From Romanomermis culicivorax (Eukaryota; Nematoda; Enoplea; Mermithida; Mermithidae): a DNA stretch of 64,000 bases. The translations under genes and the position numbers were made by a program. The stretch lies in the NCBI GenBank assembly GCA_963922205.1, contig CAWUHX010000111.1, positions 992,001-1,056,000 on the forward strand, read 5' to 3'. Every line of letters starts with the position of its first letter. Within the stretch, counting starts at the first letter, position 1. The notes under the pieces were generated by a model. That model was given only the letters and a program-made list of their open reading frames with translations, searched no databases and was not told the origin of the DNA. Positions 1 through 29,390 of this stretch are shown here, in pieces.

Positions 1-678
1 CGAATAAAAAAAATCGGAGGGGAGAAAACAGAATCGAAAAAATAAACGATTAGAGAAAGACATAAAGAAAGAAAAACAGAAACAATATATCCCTTCACAG
101 AGGCAGGAGATAAAAAAAAGAATAGGAAAAAACTGCATAAAAACCTGGAAAAACTCAAAAATTAGTAAGGCGCATAAAAAAAAAGAAAAGAGATACAAAA
201 CATGCAAAGAACTAAAAGCGATTAAATGATATAAACACGAAAAAACCGAAAATGAAATTATTGATTATCGATAATGAAAGACTAAAAGAGAGGAAATGAA
301 AATGATAATAAATCAACACACACGATGGTAGAAGAAGAATAAGAGAACGAAACAACAAAAAAGTACGATAAGTATGAATAATCGATAAAAAATATCATAA
401 ACAAAGAAATAAGTGAATAAGAAAACAGAGTAACAAAGTAGAATGTAAAATTCAAACACATGATTCCGCGAGAAAATGGAGAAAAATGAGATAAAAAACC
501 ATGGAAAATAAAATAGCAGACTATTTTGCTGTTGGGCACATGATCAAAAATTCTGACTTTTGCACACAGTCATACTACTCATAACACGACCCTTTTTCGG
601 AAAAAATTACCGGCTTTCAATTGACTAGCGAAGCTTAACATTTTTTCGCGTTTGATTCGTCTATAATCTTCGGTTAAT
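1..678. other. Purine-rich low-complexity DNA, no exon seen
   Basis: Bases 1-530 are strongly A/G-biased on the plus strand (pyrimidine-rich on the kcc coding strand). After about 540 composition returns to ordinary AT-rich DNA. It lies downstream of kcc exon 12, so it is probably intron. No KCC C-terminal homology was found. Confidence 0.5.
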
Positions 679-691
679 TTACATAATATTA

Positions 692-17660
<16,969 letters not shown>

Positions 17661-18560
17661 GACCGTAGAAAAGTAAGTAGAATCTTAAAAATAGAATAAT
17701 ACATGCATGTCAAGACAGTTTCTGAAAATTTATGTAAATTATAGCTGTCGTTTCAGTGTCGCGAAAAATTGGAAAAATAACATTGTGTGGAGAAAATTGT
17801 TTTTAATACATATACATGGTGATTAGCATGAAGCATACAGTTAAGAAAAGTGTTGAGGACAAAAAAATTACAGGCAGCGACTCACATAGAATAAGATCAA
17901 ATGAGCAATATCTTAACAGACACCCTGTCTCAATTTATTTATAATTTTTCAAAATTGGGATATGATGGATCGATTTTTGCGGATTCTATGCAAAAACGCA
18001 TTTCTTCTCATTTCGGACTATTTAGCATCACTAAATATTGTTGAGAAAAATTATCCAATATACATAGCCCTAGTATCCGTTCAGAAATGAGTGAAAATGT
18101 TTTAATTGATCAACTGAGCAACTCTGCTAGTAGAGCCAAAAGATGGATGTCGAATTGCGACGTCAGCATCCCATGTTCACCCATACCATTTGTACCATTT
18201 TATGATATTTTGCTATGATTTTTTATGTTTTTAAAATGAGCGGTAGCAGTCTTTTATCGGCAAATAATTCATCTTGATACCGTTTTGTTGTGTCATATTA
18301 ATTTAGATCTTCTCATGGTAAACAAACAGTAAGAACTTTGTAATTATCTTGTTTCACACATAGTTTTGAGATCGGACAAACTCTACCGCCAAATCCTAGA
18401 TTTATGAACTTGATCAAGTTTGATAAAATACTGATCTGGTTTCCTCGGCTTGGAGAATTACATTCCAGGCATATACTTCCAATCACAAGGAACAGTTGCA
18501 TAAAAGTCAGTATATATTAGCATTTTATGATTAGTATTCATTCATACCATATCAACAATA
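17661..18560. other. Upstream region of kcc, nothing recognised
   Basis: AT-rich sequence 5' of the kcc start codon. It should contain any 5' UTR exon and the promoter, but no clear core promoter element can be claimed from the sequence. Confidence 0.4.
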
Positions 18561-18562
18561 TA

Positions 18563-18790
18563 CGAGGTGAGCCAAAAAAGGTGGCCGGTGCTGGCTTTCA
18601 TAACTTTTAAATGGATGAAGCTTTTTTAATGCAGGTTGCTGCATTAGAATCCCCTGTTTGTCTTTGCCTTGAGGGTTATATTTCATGCTCCTACCTTTTT
18701 AGTTTATGTACAAACAGAAATTTTTGTAAAAGTGGTCATTTTTCAAAAAGTAAAACTTGTCGTATTGTGCAAAAAAATTTTGTAAAGCTA
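18563..18790 (+). mobile_element. Mariner-type MITE (family A), left part
   Basis: Begins after TA with CGAGGTGAGCCAAAAAAGG and follows the same order as the full copy at 46409. It is cut off at 18790 where the palindrome-array element begins. A matching right part ends at 21958 before a TA. Confidence 0.7.
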
Positions 18791-20963
18791 TTTAAAGCCC
18801 GGTTCATACTTCTGCTCGGCGAACAAATTTACCCCGAGCATGCTCGGCAAGCATCTCCGAGCACAGCTCCGAGCAAGCTCGCCAAGCATGCTCGGGGATG
18901 CTCGGCGAGCACCGTGCTCGCCGAGCGTGCTCGGAGTTGGTTCATACTTCGCGAACAAATTTTTCTCCTAAAATGCATACTTATTTCTTTCCATGTACGA
19001 ACATAAAATAAGTACCTTGAAAACATGGCGTTTTTTCCTAACGTCCTTGTAATCAGGGGATCAAACGCTAAACAGGAATTCTTTTTTACGAACAAGCTCA
19101 ATATGGTCAAATTTTTCATCATCTGATAATTTTGTCGAATAGACATTGCAAAAACTTTACAACAAAAAAATGAAATCCTACAAATAAATCTAGGGATTAG
19201 AGATGTATCGGAGCTTTTGACCAGCTATGCTACCCGATCCTACACAATGTTTTCTGACCCGAAAGATGAGAAAAGACTTGACCTTAGCCATTATCCAGGA
19301 TAACTCTGTGCCTTGAAAGTCACGCGTGTCAAAAACCCGCTGTCAAAAAATTCAGTTGATCATTTTCACTGCTAGAAGAAAAAACAGCTAAAATTTTGCT
19401 ATATATGAGATCAATTTAGTCATTATTACATATATTTCAAAAATAAAATTTTCTCGATAGTTTTCCAATGAAGGTAGGGAATGATCGATGTATCGGCATC
19501 GGCTGATAATTGACTTTTTTAAACATCGGCCGATGGCTTTTTGAGCGAGCTATGATCGATAATATCCTGTTTTCAACAGTAATTTTTGCATTAATCAGCC
19601 CTGCATGTGATTACTTACTGGGCAAGTGTAAATCTTGGGTCACTTTTAGTTAATTGTGATAAGAAAAATGTTGAATGAAATGACAATGTGCTTTTTCCCT
19701 TCAATGCATTATGACACAATGGTGGTTGAATAATTTTCAGTCTTCACCTTCTGAAAAAGTATGCTTAAAAATCGTTCAATTTCCATAATTCACAAAGAAT
19801 TATTCAACAATAAAGCAAGACTTTTCGAGATGAAATACTGTTTCAAATTAAGTGTTCTATAATTTCTATTGTATTCAAAAAGTTCTGTAGTGAAACTTTT
19901 GGGTGAACACCGATGTTGGTCATTCTTTAATTTACATGCACTCAATAAAAAAGAGACAAAAATAGATCTTGTACCTGAGAGAAAGTTTTCAAGAAGGAGT
20001 TTGTGAGATTAAGCAAAAAATGAACTTATAAAAAAATATTATTTCGGCAGACAAGAAGGGCAGCATGCCATCTTTGGCTATCATTTATCTGTTTTCATTA
20101 ATCGTTGATAGGATTGATTTTTGTTTTTTGCCTTGAATAAGAGAAAGATTTTATTTATTTCTCATTTCCCTTGTCCCGTTTCATTTCTCGTTTCTCAAAG
20201 CAGCTACTATTTAAAAGCAATAGTCATTTCTTATTTTCAATGTTTATTTACACTAAATAATAAACAAGCATGTAACATGGCGAGTACATGTACTTGTGTT
20301 ACACTTTATGAACTGAAGATATTTTTTTGACTCTTGACCTGGTGTTGATAGTGGTCACAGCAACCACCTCAACTACGAATTGTTGCAAAAAAGAGAGCAC
20401 CTTTCCCGTTGCTCGGTTGGCTCAGTTGGTTAGAGCGTGCGGACGGTAGCCGCAAGGTCCCGGGTTCAAGTCCCGGACCGAGCCTAACTTTTACTGAAGC
20501 CTCGAGTGGCGGGAAAAGGTTGCCTCAACACTGGTTTGCTAGATGTCCCTGACCCGACCCGTAACCCGATTTGGTATTTTTACTGCCTGACCCAAACCGA
20601 TATTCTCTGGCCCGATGCATGCCAACTACCGACCTATCAGAGCTCCCATAATCTGGCATTGATCGTGCGCGCATTGTTTAATTTTTGATAAATTATCCCA
20701 GTCTGAGACGCGTCTATACGTATAACATGTGTTGCTCGCCGAGCATGCTCGGAGGAGTAGAAAAATTTTCTACTACCCCGAGCATGCTCGGCGAGCAAAT
20801 TTTTTGTGCTCGGGGTTTTGCTCGACGAGCAAATATTCGCGCGCCGAGCATGCTCGGCGAGCAGCTTGCTCGACGCAGTGCTCGCCGAACATCTCCGAGC
20901 ACGCTCGCCGAACATCTCCGAGCACGTTCGCCGAGCAACGAGCAGAAGTATGAACCGGGCTTA
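18789..20963. mobile_element. TIR element with GCTCGGCGAGC palindrome arrays
   Basis: A 2.2-kb element with inverted ends AGCCCGGTTCATACTTCTGC / GCAGAAGTATGAACCGGGCT. Just inside each end are arrays of GC-rich palindromes built on GCTCGGCGAGCA and CGAGCATGCTCG (18806-18945 and 20727-20945). Flanks read TTAA at both sides (or TAA), suggesting a short target duplication. The interior is AT-rich with no recognisable transposase, so it is non-autonomous. It carries the tRNA-like sequence at 20411. Confidence 0.75.
20411..20484 (+). tRNA. tRNA-like gene, anticodon GGT (Thr) if functional
   Basis: A 74-nt cloverleaf folds cleanly: acceptor GCTCGGT/ACCGAGC, D arm GCTC/GAGC with GG in the loop, anticodon stem TGCGG/CCGCA, T arm CCGGG/CCCGG with loop TTCAAGT, discriminator C. 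Box A (TGGCTCAGTTGG) and box B (GGTTCAAGTCC) are intact and a TTTT run follows at 20488. The anticodon loop is ACGGTAG, so position 33 is C instead of the near-universal T. That raises the chance of a tRNA pseudogene or a SINE head. It lies inside a transposon. Confidence 0.65.
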
Positions 20964-20979
20964 AGTCCCAAACATACTT

Positions 20980-21075
20980 CCCTGTACGTAGCATACGTAG
21001 TACTTACGTACCTCCAAAAAGTACTACGTATGTCTGAGGCAGACATATAAATACATCCGTACAGTACTTACGTAT
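20980..21075. repeat. TACGTA-rich small palindrome
   Basis: Clustered inverted words (GTACGTAGCATACGTAG and its complements) that could fold back on themselves. No coding content. Confidence 0.5.
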
Positions 21076-21339
21076 GTTCACGACTTTCGTCATTTACTTA
21101 CAAGTACACGTAAAAGCATCAAGAAAGCAAGTTCAACTGATTTGTATTGTTTTTCATCGTCAAGTTGAAGTGCAAGAGCGAGTTACGAATCGACGATCAG
21201 GTCGCGATTTAAGTGTACAGCAATGACTACAATAATGAAAAAAATTGCGGTCAAAAAATGGACTTGCTTCTAGAATCTAGTTTCTGCGGCACATCAGCAT
21301 AGCAAGTCATTCCATCCTGATGTGTAGGATCCATGTATA

Positions 21340-21958
21340 TCTTTGTTTTAAAGACCAAATTTTATGCTCTTAGCATTTACGGTTACTGTACGAACAGAAA
21401 TTTGGTAAAAGTTGTCATTTTTCAAAAATTAAAAATTTGGGAATCAAACCAAAAATTGTCCTATTATGAGAAAAGTTTTGTAAAGCTTTTTACACACAAT
21501 AATACTTTAAAAATCACCCAGATTTTTAAGTTACACGTAATTTAAAGTTATCAACTTTGAATTTCAATATGGGCAAAATTTCGCCGAAATCAAGAGCTTT
21601 TATTTTGAAACCGGAAAAAAACCAAAATCAAAGTACAATCAATTCTGTCATTGACCCGATACGGCTCTCTTTTAGTTTCCAGCTTTTATGTGGTTCTCAT
21701 TATTGGATCTACTGTACTTTTCTGTTGTAAAACATGTTCATTTTGTCAATTTTTCACAATTTTTCAACATTTATTTGCAAAAAACCGACGTTTAGCATTT
21801 TTGATTCTAGTCAGTCAATATTCGAGCAATCTGGCTGAAACTTTACAGTTTTATGCCAAATGCTTTATCTATCGACGGCAGGAAACCGCATTGAAAAAGC
21901 TTCACCCAGTTGAAGGCTATGAAAGTCAGTGCCGATCGCCTTTTTTTGGCCTACACTG
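21340..21958 (+). mobile_element. Mariner-type MITE (family A), right part
   Basis: From about 21340 the sequence follows the family A interior. It ends with the inverted terminus GAAAGTCAGTGCCGATCGCC ... GGCC before TA at 21959. It overlaps in content with the left part at 18700, so the region is a composite rather than one cleanly split element. Confidence 0.65.
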
Positions 21959-22400
21959 TATATATCCAATTACACATTTCAGTAACTGGCCTTACATCAA
22001 AGCTGAATCAGCTTTTCGACAAGAAAGGTTACGCTATTATTTGGAACAAAAATGACCAGTGTTAATTCATTACTGGGAAATTAAAAAACAATTGTATGAG
22101 GCTTATCATCTAACAGTATACTAAACGAAAAGTGGAAAAGTTAACTGATTTTTCATCGCTGCATGATTAAAATGGTGCTATACAACTCATAGACTTTTCT
22201 TTTTGCACAGATGCAAATATTAGTCGATGCAAATTTCCGCGAGGAAGAATGCTGAATATTTCAACGCATCATCTATTTACCACAGCCTGCTTGATCAATA
22301 TGCTTATAAATGATGAGGCTGAAAAGCAGTCTCATATTTTCACGATTTTCCGGTGAACCATATGTCACATATGGCTGAAAATTTTCGAGCATACTCAACT

Positions 22401-24253
22401 CTAAAGGCCCTGTCATACTTCGTCGCGAGGTACCACGCGGTACGGCGCGGCGCTGCGCGCTGGCTTGTCATACTACGCCGCGCAGTACCGCATGGCGCCG
22501 TACGGCGCCGCTTTTTTAAAGCCCTGTCATACTTCACTGCGCGGTACCGCGCGGCACCGGTTGTTCTATCCATACTAAAAAGCGGCGCCGCGCGGTACCG
22601 CGCGGTACCACCTTTGAAGTATGAATAGGTTTTTGTAATTTACGCGGCGCCGCGCGGCGCCGCCGCCAAGTTTCTGAAACGAAATTTTCGAACAAGCTAT
22701 GTGTTGAAAAGTTGCAGCATACTGTTGTTGTAACATATTGTTGCATACTGTGACATCTATACATGTAGCTGAATCATATTTTTCACTTGAATGGTGAATT
22801 CTGACACTTCTCATATTATTTTACCAAATTGATTACTTAATTTTCAATGAAGATTTACTAAGAAGTTGATCATTTAATTTGCAATGACGACATTAATGTG
22901 TAAAAATTATGAATGTGCAAAGTAGGTGTAAACATGTTCCTACAGCAAGTGTACTCGCACATTTTAATTGTGTCTTTATTCCCCCACCGTCTCTTTTCTG
23001 CAAATATCCCGATTGTCCGAAAGTCCATATTCCCAGTAGGTCCCGATTCCCCGAATAATGAATAAATTTCCTATTTTTCCTATTTCCTAATAAATGTTTC
23101 CTAGTTTCCCGAATACTAGGGAAAGGATGGATCCACTTTGAATCTGGGTCCTAAACAGCAAGTCCGACCGGACCCAGATCAGATATGGATCCTGTATATA
23201 GCACATATGTGAATGAATAATCGTGTTCAATTTTCAAATATTCAATTTTTCAAAATCAATTTATATAGATTGATATTTCTCAGCAGTTCAAGAGCTATTA
23301 ATTGTTAGAATGAGAAGCAAATTGAAGCAAGAGCCCGAAATCTTTAGACTTGGCTTTTTTGCAAGCTTTTATCTGCACCGTGCAAAAATGATTGATTTTT
23401 ATTTTTCTTTTGCGCTTTTTATTTTTGGATTTTTTTCGTATTTTTCATCTTTTTTGCATTTTTCGTATTTTGCATTTGTCGAGACGAGCAATACACATTT
23501 TTTGAGAAGAGCAAAATCCAAAAGTAAAAAAGTGGCGCCGGACGGCGCCGCGCGGTACCACACGGCGAAGTATGACAAGCCACCGCGCGGTACCGTACCG
23601 CGCGGCGCCCCGCGGCGCCGCTTGTTAGAATGAATAGGACAACCGGCGCGCCCGGCGCCGCCCGGTACCGCGTGGTACCTCGCGGTACCTCGCGGCGAAG
23701 TATGACAGGGCCTTTACTTTTTTATTTTGCTCTTCTCAAAAAATGTGTATTGCTGGTCTCGACAATTGGGAAATACGAAAAATGCGAAAAAGATGAAAAA
23801 TACGAAAAAAATCGAAAAATAAAAAGCGCAAAAGGAAAATAAAAATCAATCATTCCTGCACGGTGCAGATAGAAGCTTGAAAAAAAGCCTAGGCTAAAAA
23901 TTTTGGGCTCTTGCTTCAATTTGCTTCTCATTCCAACGATTAATAGCTCTTGAACTGCTGAGAAATATCAATTTATATAAATTGATTTTCAAAAATTGAA
24001 TATATATACACGATTATTCATTCACATATGTGCTATATACAGGATCCAGATCTGATCTGGGTCCGGTCGGACCTGCTGTTTAGGACCCGTGTATAGATAT
24101 GTATAGATGTCACAGAGTGCAGCAATATGTTATAACAACAGTATGTTGCAACTTTAGAACACATAACTTGTTCGAAAATTTCGGTTCAGTTGAAACTTAA
24201 TGGCGGCGCCGCGCGCCGCGTTACCGCACGGTGAAGTATGACAGGGACTTAAG
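22401..24253. mobile_element. Palindromic TIR element with GCGCGGTACCGCGC arrays
   Basis: Outer ends AAAGGCCCTGTCATACTTC and GAAGTATGACAGGGACTT. Subterminal GC arrays are built on GCGCGGTACCGCGCGGCGCC. The interior is a large imperfect palindrome: about 22660-23530 is the inverse of about 23720-24210, interrupted in the left arm by about 370 bp. Further copies of the ends at 22522, 23570-23720 and the centre point to nested insertions. The ORFs over it are mirror-image shadows. No transposase was seen. Confidence 0.7.
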
Positions 24254-24430
24254 AAAGCCTCGTTTTGACCATTTTAATGACAGTGTTACTCTTTGCCAGA
24301 CAGAGTCATGCCTTACAGGAAGACGAATAAATCCAAGAAGTCAATAATTTCCACGTAAAGTGCGAGTGTTTTTTTTTCATTGTGATATTATGCTCGCATA
24401 TCTTGAGGAAAACAAACCCGCGGTCTAGAA

Positions 24431-25100
24431 GATTGTGTGTCGATACCCCGACCATCCCTTTATCCCGACTAATGTTAAAAGTGAAATACAAAAAATTCCT
24501 TTATCCCGACCGTCCCTTTATCCCAACCGTCCCTTTACCCCGACCGTACCGTTATGCCGACTCCCTTGATACTATTTTAACTAACAACTTCATTTGGAAG
24601 AGCCTCAACAGCGCTGCGTCTTTTGGGAGCAGCTGCTGTACCCTGAGCCTAAGCCTAAGGAAAATTTTAAAGGAAAAATAAATGCCTAATCACTAGTCAC
24701 AGAAATCCATGCTCAAAATTAACAAACAACTCATATACAGTAATTAGGCTGAAGGCCGTATTTATTTTTTTGATTTGGTCTGAATTACATGAAAAATAAA
24801 TGAATCAGAAACGTTGTAGTACCTGTATTATCATTTTTAATAATCAATTCATTAATTTTGTTTTGCACTAAAGTATGTAAATCTGTAAGTCCCAAATTAC
24901 AACGTAAATACAGACTTGCAAAACACAACACTCGGGGTAACGGGATTATTATAAAAGAGGAGCCTTTCATGAAATTTTGCATGTGTCGGAATATCGAGAA
25001 TTTAATGCATTAGTCGGGGTTACGGGATGGTCGGGATAAAGGGATGGTCGGGATAAAGGGACAGTCGGGGTAACGGGATGGTCGGGGTAAGGGGACACAA
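24431..25100. mobile_element. Foldback-type element with CCCGACCGTCCC arrays, 10-bp TSD
   Basis: The element is flanked by perfect direct repeats CGGTCTAGAA at 24421-24430 and 25101-25110. Its inverted ends read TTGTGTgtCgaTACCCCGACC left and TTGTGTCCCCTTACCCCGACC (complement) right. The arms are short word arrays, CCCGACCGTCCCTTTAT and variants, at 24439-24570 and inverted at about 24925-25095. The 350-bp middle has no gene. The structure resembles Drosophila foldback elements (tandem words as inverted arms, duplication near 9 bp); membership in that class is inference. Confidence 0.8.
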
Positions 25101-25110
25101 CGGTCTAGAA

Positions 25111-26391
25111 AAACCATGTACGAAGGGTACGACACCAAAACTGAAACACTTCATTATCTGAATACACATTTTCTACACGTAAAAGTACAATTAGAGCTGC
25201 ATGTTTGCTTATATACAAATTACGATCTTTCAATTCGAAATAGTGAAAAAATACATATTCAGTCAGTTAGCTCATTGATTCTTCAAAGAAGATATAGTTG
25301 ATTCTAATCTGACCAGTCCATTGTAGTATTGACTCCAAAAAACGAACCTCATAGTAAAAAAGAGCAGATCTGATGTTCCTGTCTTTTGTGTTCAATAGCG
25401 AGTTTACCCCAGCATCATATTCCAGAATCTCATGTATGTTCGAAATCAACAGACTGTTTTACTGCGAAATCGTTAAAATCTGCTGTTTATCCTGCACTAT
25501 TTTTGACATGAAAGCACAAACCATCGGATAAACAAGTTTTGTATCCTTCTGCAATTTAAATAAGTAGTGAACATTTCATAAAACTATGCAAATTTTTTTG
25601 GAAATGGTATTTTTGGTCTTGACCTCCGAATTTAGCGATTTTAACGTCTAAAAGATCAGATCTTCACTGCTTACGTTATTCAGCTTTCACCGGTGATAGA
25701 GTATTTTTACTGCAAACTATAGCCGAATACTGCTGATAAGAGATCAAGTCCCTGATATTAACAAGCAACAGCTTACTATAGTCTACTGCAAAAATAAATA
25801 CAAAGGTGAGACTCAAAGACACTAGCCTCGCTGGCTCATTTCCTCCAGGCCTTCCTTTTTTGGAGATGACCCTATAATTCTTTCTCACTTTAATCAGCTT
25901 ATAAACTTTGTCGGAAAATTCGCTAAATAGAAAATTAATAACAAAAAGATATATTTCCTGAAAAAGCGAAAATTGCCGAACTACTTAGACGAGCAGTATT
26001 CATTCAGGCATAAAAAATACCAACAACTGTTAAGCATATATTTTATTTTTTTTCTAAACGCCATTCCTACATCGGCGGAGGGAGGCTAATGAAGAGAAAA
26101 AAGTCTTTTCCATACTAATATATAAAATGGAAACCATGCAATTAGTCAATTTCCGCCCATCAAAAAAGACTAAATACCTTGAAGAAGTTGGCAATTTTCT
26201 TCAGCCGTATACTTTGATACTCGAGTTCTAAAATTACTTCGAAAAAGTGAGAGCAAAAAGAAAAAGAGAATGGAGATAGGAAATGAAAGTAGATCCGAGT
26301 CGTATATGTACAAAGTGCTAAATCCCGTACTTTTACCACCAAATGGATTTTTTCTACTTACGTGATGATACGTACTGAAGTCTGTCTATAC
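25111..26391. other. AT-rich stretch with weak minus-strand exon candidates
   Basis: Open frames at 25267-25449 and 25676-25888 (minus) have some codon-like character and nearby splice motifs. Their phases do not join convincingly and no family is recognised. Treat as unassigned. Confidence 0.25.
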
Positions 26392-28489
26392 AAGGAAAAG
26401 CTTAGTTGGCCAGGGAAAATGCTTGGCTTCCCACTCATTCTCACTTTCGAAAACCTTTTTCTTCTCCTCGTCTCCGGCTTGAAAATGCATAGCCCGGAGA
26501 AAAAGCCCAAGCCATGATTCGCAGTGTCCTATAAAAAAATCAGGGCTCTTCACCGTCGGTGTCTTTGTGACCATGCGCTAATAAGCGTAAAATTCAAACA
26601 CCAATGAACCAAAAATAGAAGTCCCTGAATGGATTTGTATTCTTATCTAAAGACAAGGCATCGCTGCTTCCGTCTATTAAGCACGTTTCCAGAGTAGGAT
26701 ACGTGATAAGCATGCATGCCCGAAATTTCCAATAGATCGTTTATTTTTTCATTTGAGTAGTCAAGACTCGAGTGAATGCATCGGCATGAGAGTGATTGGA
26801 TGTTTGACCTCTCATAGAAAGTGTTCGACCTTACCATACATGCACAGCATAGAAATTCTGCTGGGGGTCAGCCAGGAAAAGGGATGGAATGGAAAATTTT
26901 TTTTCGTTCTTGATAATCAAAAGAAAGGTCAGTAAGGTCTTTTAACATTCAAGCAGCATATTCTCCAACCTATATTAGTCAGATATGTGAAATTATTTGC
27001 TTAGACAGCACTTTTTACCGTTTTAATGTTACTTCGTTGGAGTCAAGCATGCTTTGTTTAGAAAGATTGTTAAACTACGGCATGATTTTTTTTGATGACT
27101 TTCTCATCTCTCTTGCTCATTTTCCATCATCCTCTTCTCAATCATTACTCGGGGTAGTCAAATCTGCTGGGGGTCAGCAAGAATCTGCTAGGGATCAATC
27201 AAAATCTGCTGGGGGTCAAACCCACCCAAGCCCCTCACGTGCACGTATGGACCTTACCCAAATAGTGAATCTTGAAAACGAGAAGGGAATATTTTTCTCC
27301 CGAGACGCCGCAAAGCGGGTATCAATCGATAGATCTCCTTGAGATCTAGTCAAAAACATGACTTAAAGTGATGTGTCTTCTTGTGTGATCGATTTATGTG
27401 AACCGTCCAGTTAAAATTCAGTGAATCTCTCGCAGATTTTCTTTGTCGCCGACAAATAGTAAATTGGGGATACTTGAAACAGTCTTTAATTTTGAACTTG
27501 AATATTTTCTAATCAAACCACATTTCCAATTCCCTCCAAATTTATAGCGAAATACAGGCGAGTTTTTAGTTTAAGTGTTCGGAAAAATTTGTTTTGAATC
27601 TCTTCCCGCTCTTTAATGAAAACATGGCCAAAGTAGACTCCAAGAATACGTGGAGGGCCACTTGAAAAATTAAAAAAATTATTTATCACATGAAAAAATC
27701 GTCACTTTCGAACATGATGCACAACATTTTTTCAAGATACATGGCATAAATTTCAAGATGCATCGCAAAAATTATAAGATGCATCACAATAAAATCAAGA
27801 TGTAAGAATTTTTCTATGTTTGATTTTTTCATATGGATTGTATGTTTTTCAGGACAATTTTGAAAAAAATTAAGATGCCATCTTGATCCGAGTTTCACGG
27901 CGAATGCATCAAAGTATATTCATATCACCAATTCATCACCATTATGTGAGGTGAACAATCTCAGTATTAACGAAATAAGACTCATTTTTTAATAACGTTA
28001 TTGCATTGAGAAAAACTGACTGAATCGCCAGTGCAAGCGTTGCCAATGCTAAACCATTATTTCCATCAAAACTACTGGTGTCATCATCTCTTGGGCTCCT
28101 GTATGTAACCAAACGTAATTTTTAAGCAGGAAAACAACTCTAGCATGATAAATCATTTTTAGTCAAGTTTTCATGAACCGACAACGGAAACTTAGGTAAC
28201 AACATCAAAAAGTTTTTAATGCAATGAGCTCAAAATTAAATTTTTTGATCTGGTTCAAAAGTAGGATTTACAAAAATATGTATTAGACTTTTTATAGCTT
28301 ACATTTAAGAAGCTCAAATGTTTTCTTACGTCTGATACCGTGTAAGCCAGCTATTTGGATAGTGATTGATGCAATATCAAAAACTTTTAGATTACCTTTC
28401 ATATTATAAAATTTGAAAGCAGGACGAAAAAAAGAAAGGAATGACTGTGAATCGTAGTTCTTGTGAGGATCAACCACAATTTTCGGTAG
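26392..28489 (-). CDS. Candidate two-exon gene fragment, unrecognised
   Basis: Exon 28489-28396 (acceptor cattctag, donor G|GTAATC) encodes LPKIVVDPHKNYDSQSFLSF onward. Exon 26528-26392 (acceptor tttttttatag, donor CTT|GTATAG) encodes HCESWLGLFLRAMHFQAGDE onward. The phases fit (1 to 1). Composition looks coding, but no domain is recognised, no start or end is established, and the intron holds a dispersed repeat. It could be chance. Confidence 0.22.
26840..27225 (+). repeat. Dispersed repeat with CTGCTGGGGGTCAG words
   Basis: About 385 bp that recurs at 60885-61180 in the same order: one CTGCTGGGGGTCAG word at the left, an AT-rich middle, then a tandem set of AATCTGCTGGGGGTCA words at the right. 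Shorter traces occur near 9741-9770. Family unknown. Confidence 0.65.
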
Positions 28490-29390
28490 CTAGAATGAAT
28501 TCAGCATGTGCCCCAGTAATAAAAGCCATCTGCTACAAATTTTTTATATCATTTAAAATGATCGATCATAAAGCCCCAGAAGCCGACTTTATGTTTGAAC
28601 CTTAATTTTTCACCTCATAGCAAAAGCCCGGAGGACTGATTCAGTAAGCAAGAAAAGGCGGAGAAATGACGTTCGGCTAAACCCGTTAAGTCTTCCGGAA
28701 TTTTCTTTCTTAATTAGATTTTGAGACATTTGTTGTTGGCTGGACGCCGAATAAGATTTCAACCTGCCCCAGGGTCTCTAATGACATGATGGACGTTTTG
28801 AATTCGATTATCATTTTTGGACCATCGCCAGGCCCTTTGGGATACAAAACAAATAATAAGCTAATGTTATGCAAATGCTACACACAACGTAAAGAGTGCA
28901 CTAGAATTATTCGCGACGAGAAGTTGTAGAAGTAATTCTAAACATACATATACATCAAGATAAAAAAGTACGACCAATATGAGCTTATAGATTGTGAACA
29001 AGACGACCACACACGAAACAAATGAACAAATATTTGACTTGTTCGAGCTTCCTTCTACTAAGCTCTAAAGCCCAGGCGTGTCAAAAGCATACTCTTCGGT
29101 TGGGGGCTTCTTTTTATTCTAGATCGTTGAGAAAGGGAAGATTCCAAAAGTAGGCATTACTAGAGAAGAAAGAAAGAATGATTTTTATTGGTACGTCGAC
29201 GTACAGTAGCTACCAAGAAAAAACATTGAATTAAATATGAGTGGAAGGAGGGAATGAAGAAAAAATTGCATATTGATTACAACACTACCGACTTTGAATT
29301 GGCTTTTGTAGCCAGAAGTCTCGAACGCGCGTTGTCGGCATGTGGCCACCAACCAGGGACCGCCAACACCTCAGGATTAATGTGAACCAC
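28490..29390. other. Non-genic stretch
   Basis: Bases 28700-28860 are somewhat GC-richer and open on the minus strand (GDGPKMIIEFKTSIMS), with no clear splice frame. Otherwise nothing seen. Confidence 0.3.

Noticed and set aside
20637..21050. Arg/Ala/Ser-rich ORFs on both strands
   Set aside because: All are readings of the GCTCGGCGAGC palindrome array.
22340..23931. Arg-rich ORFs and paired lookalike ORFs (RSKLKQEP)
   Set aside because: The pairs are the two arms of the palindrome and the Arg-rich frames are the GC arrays.
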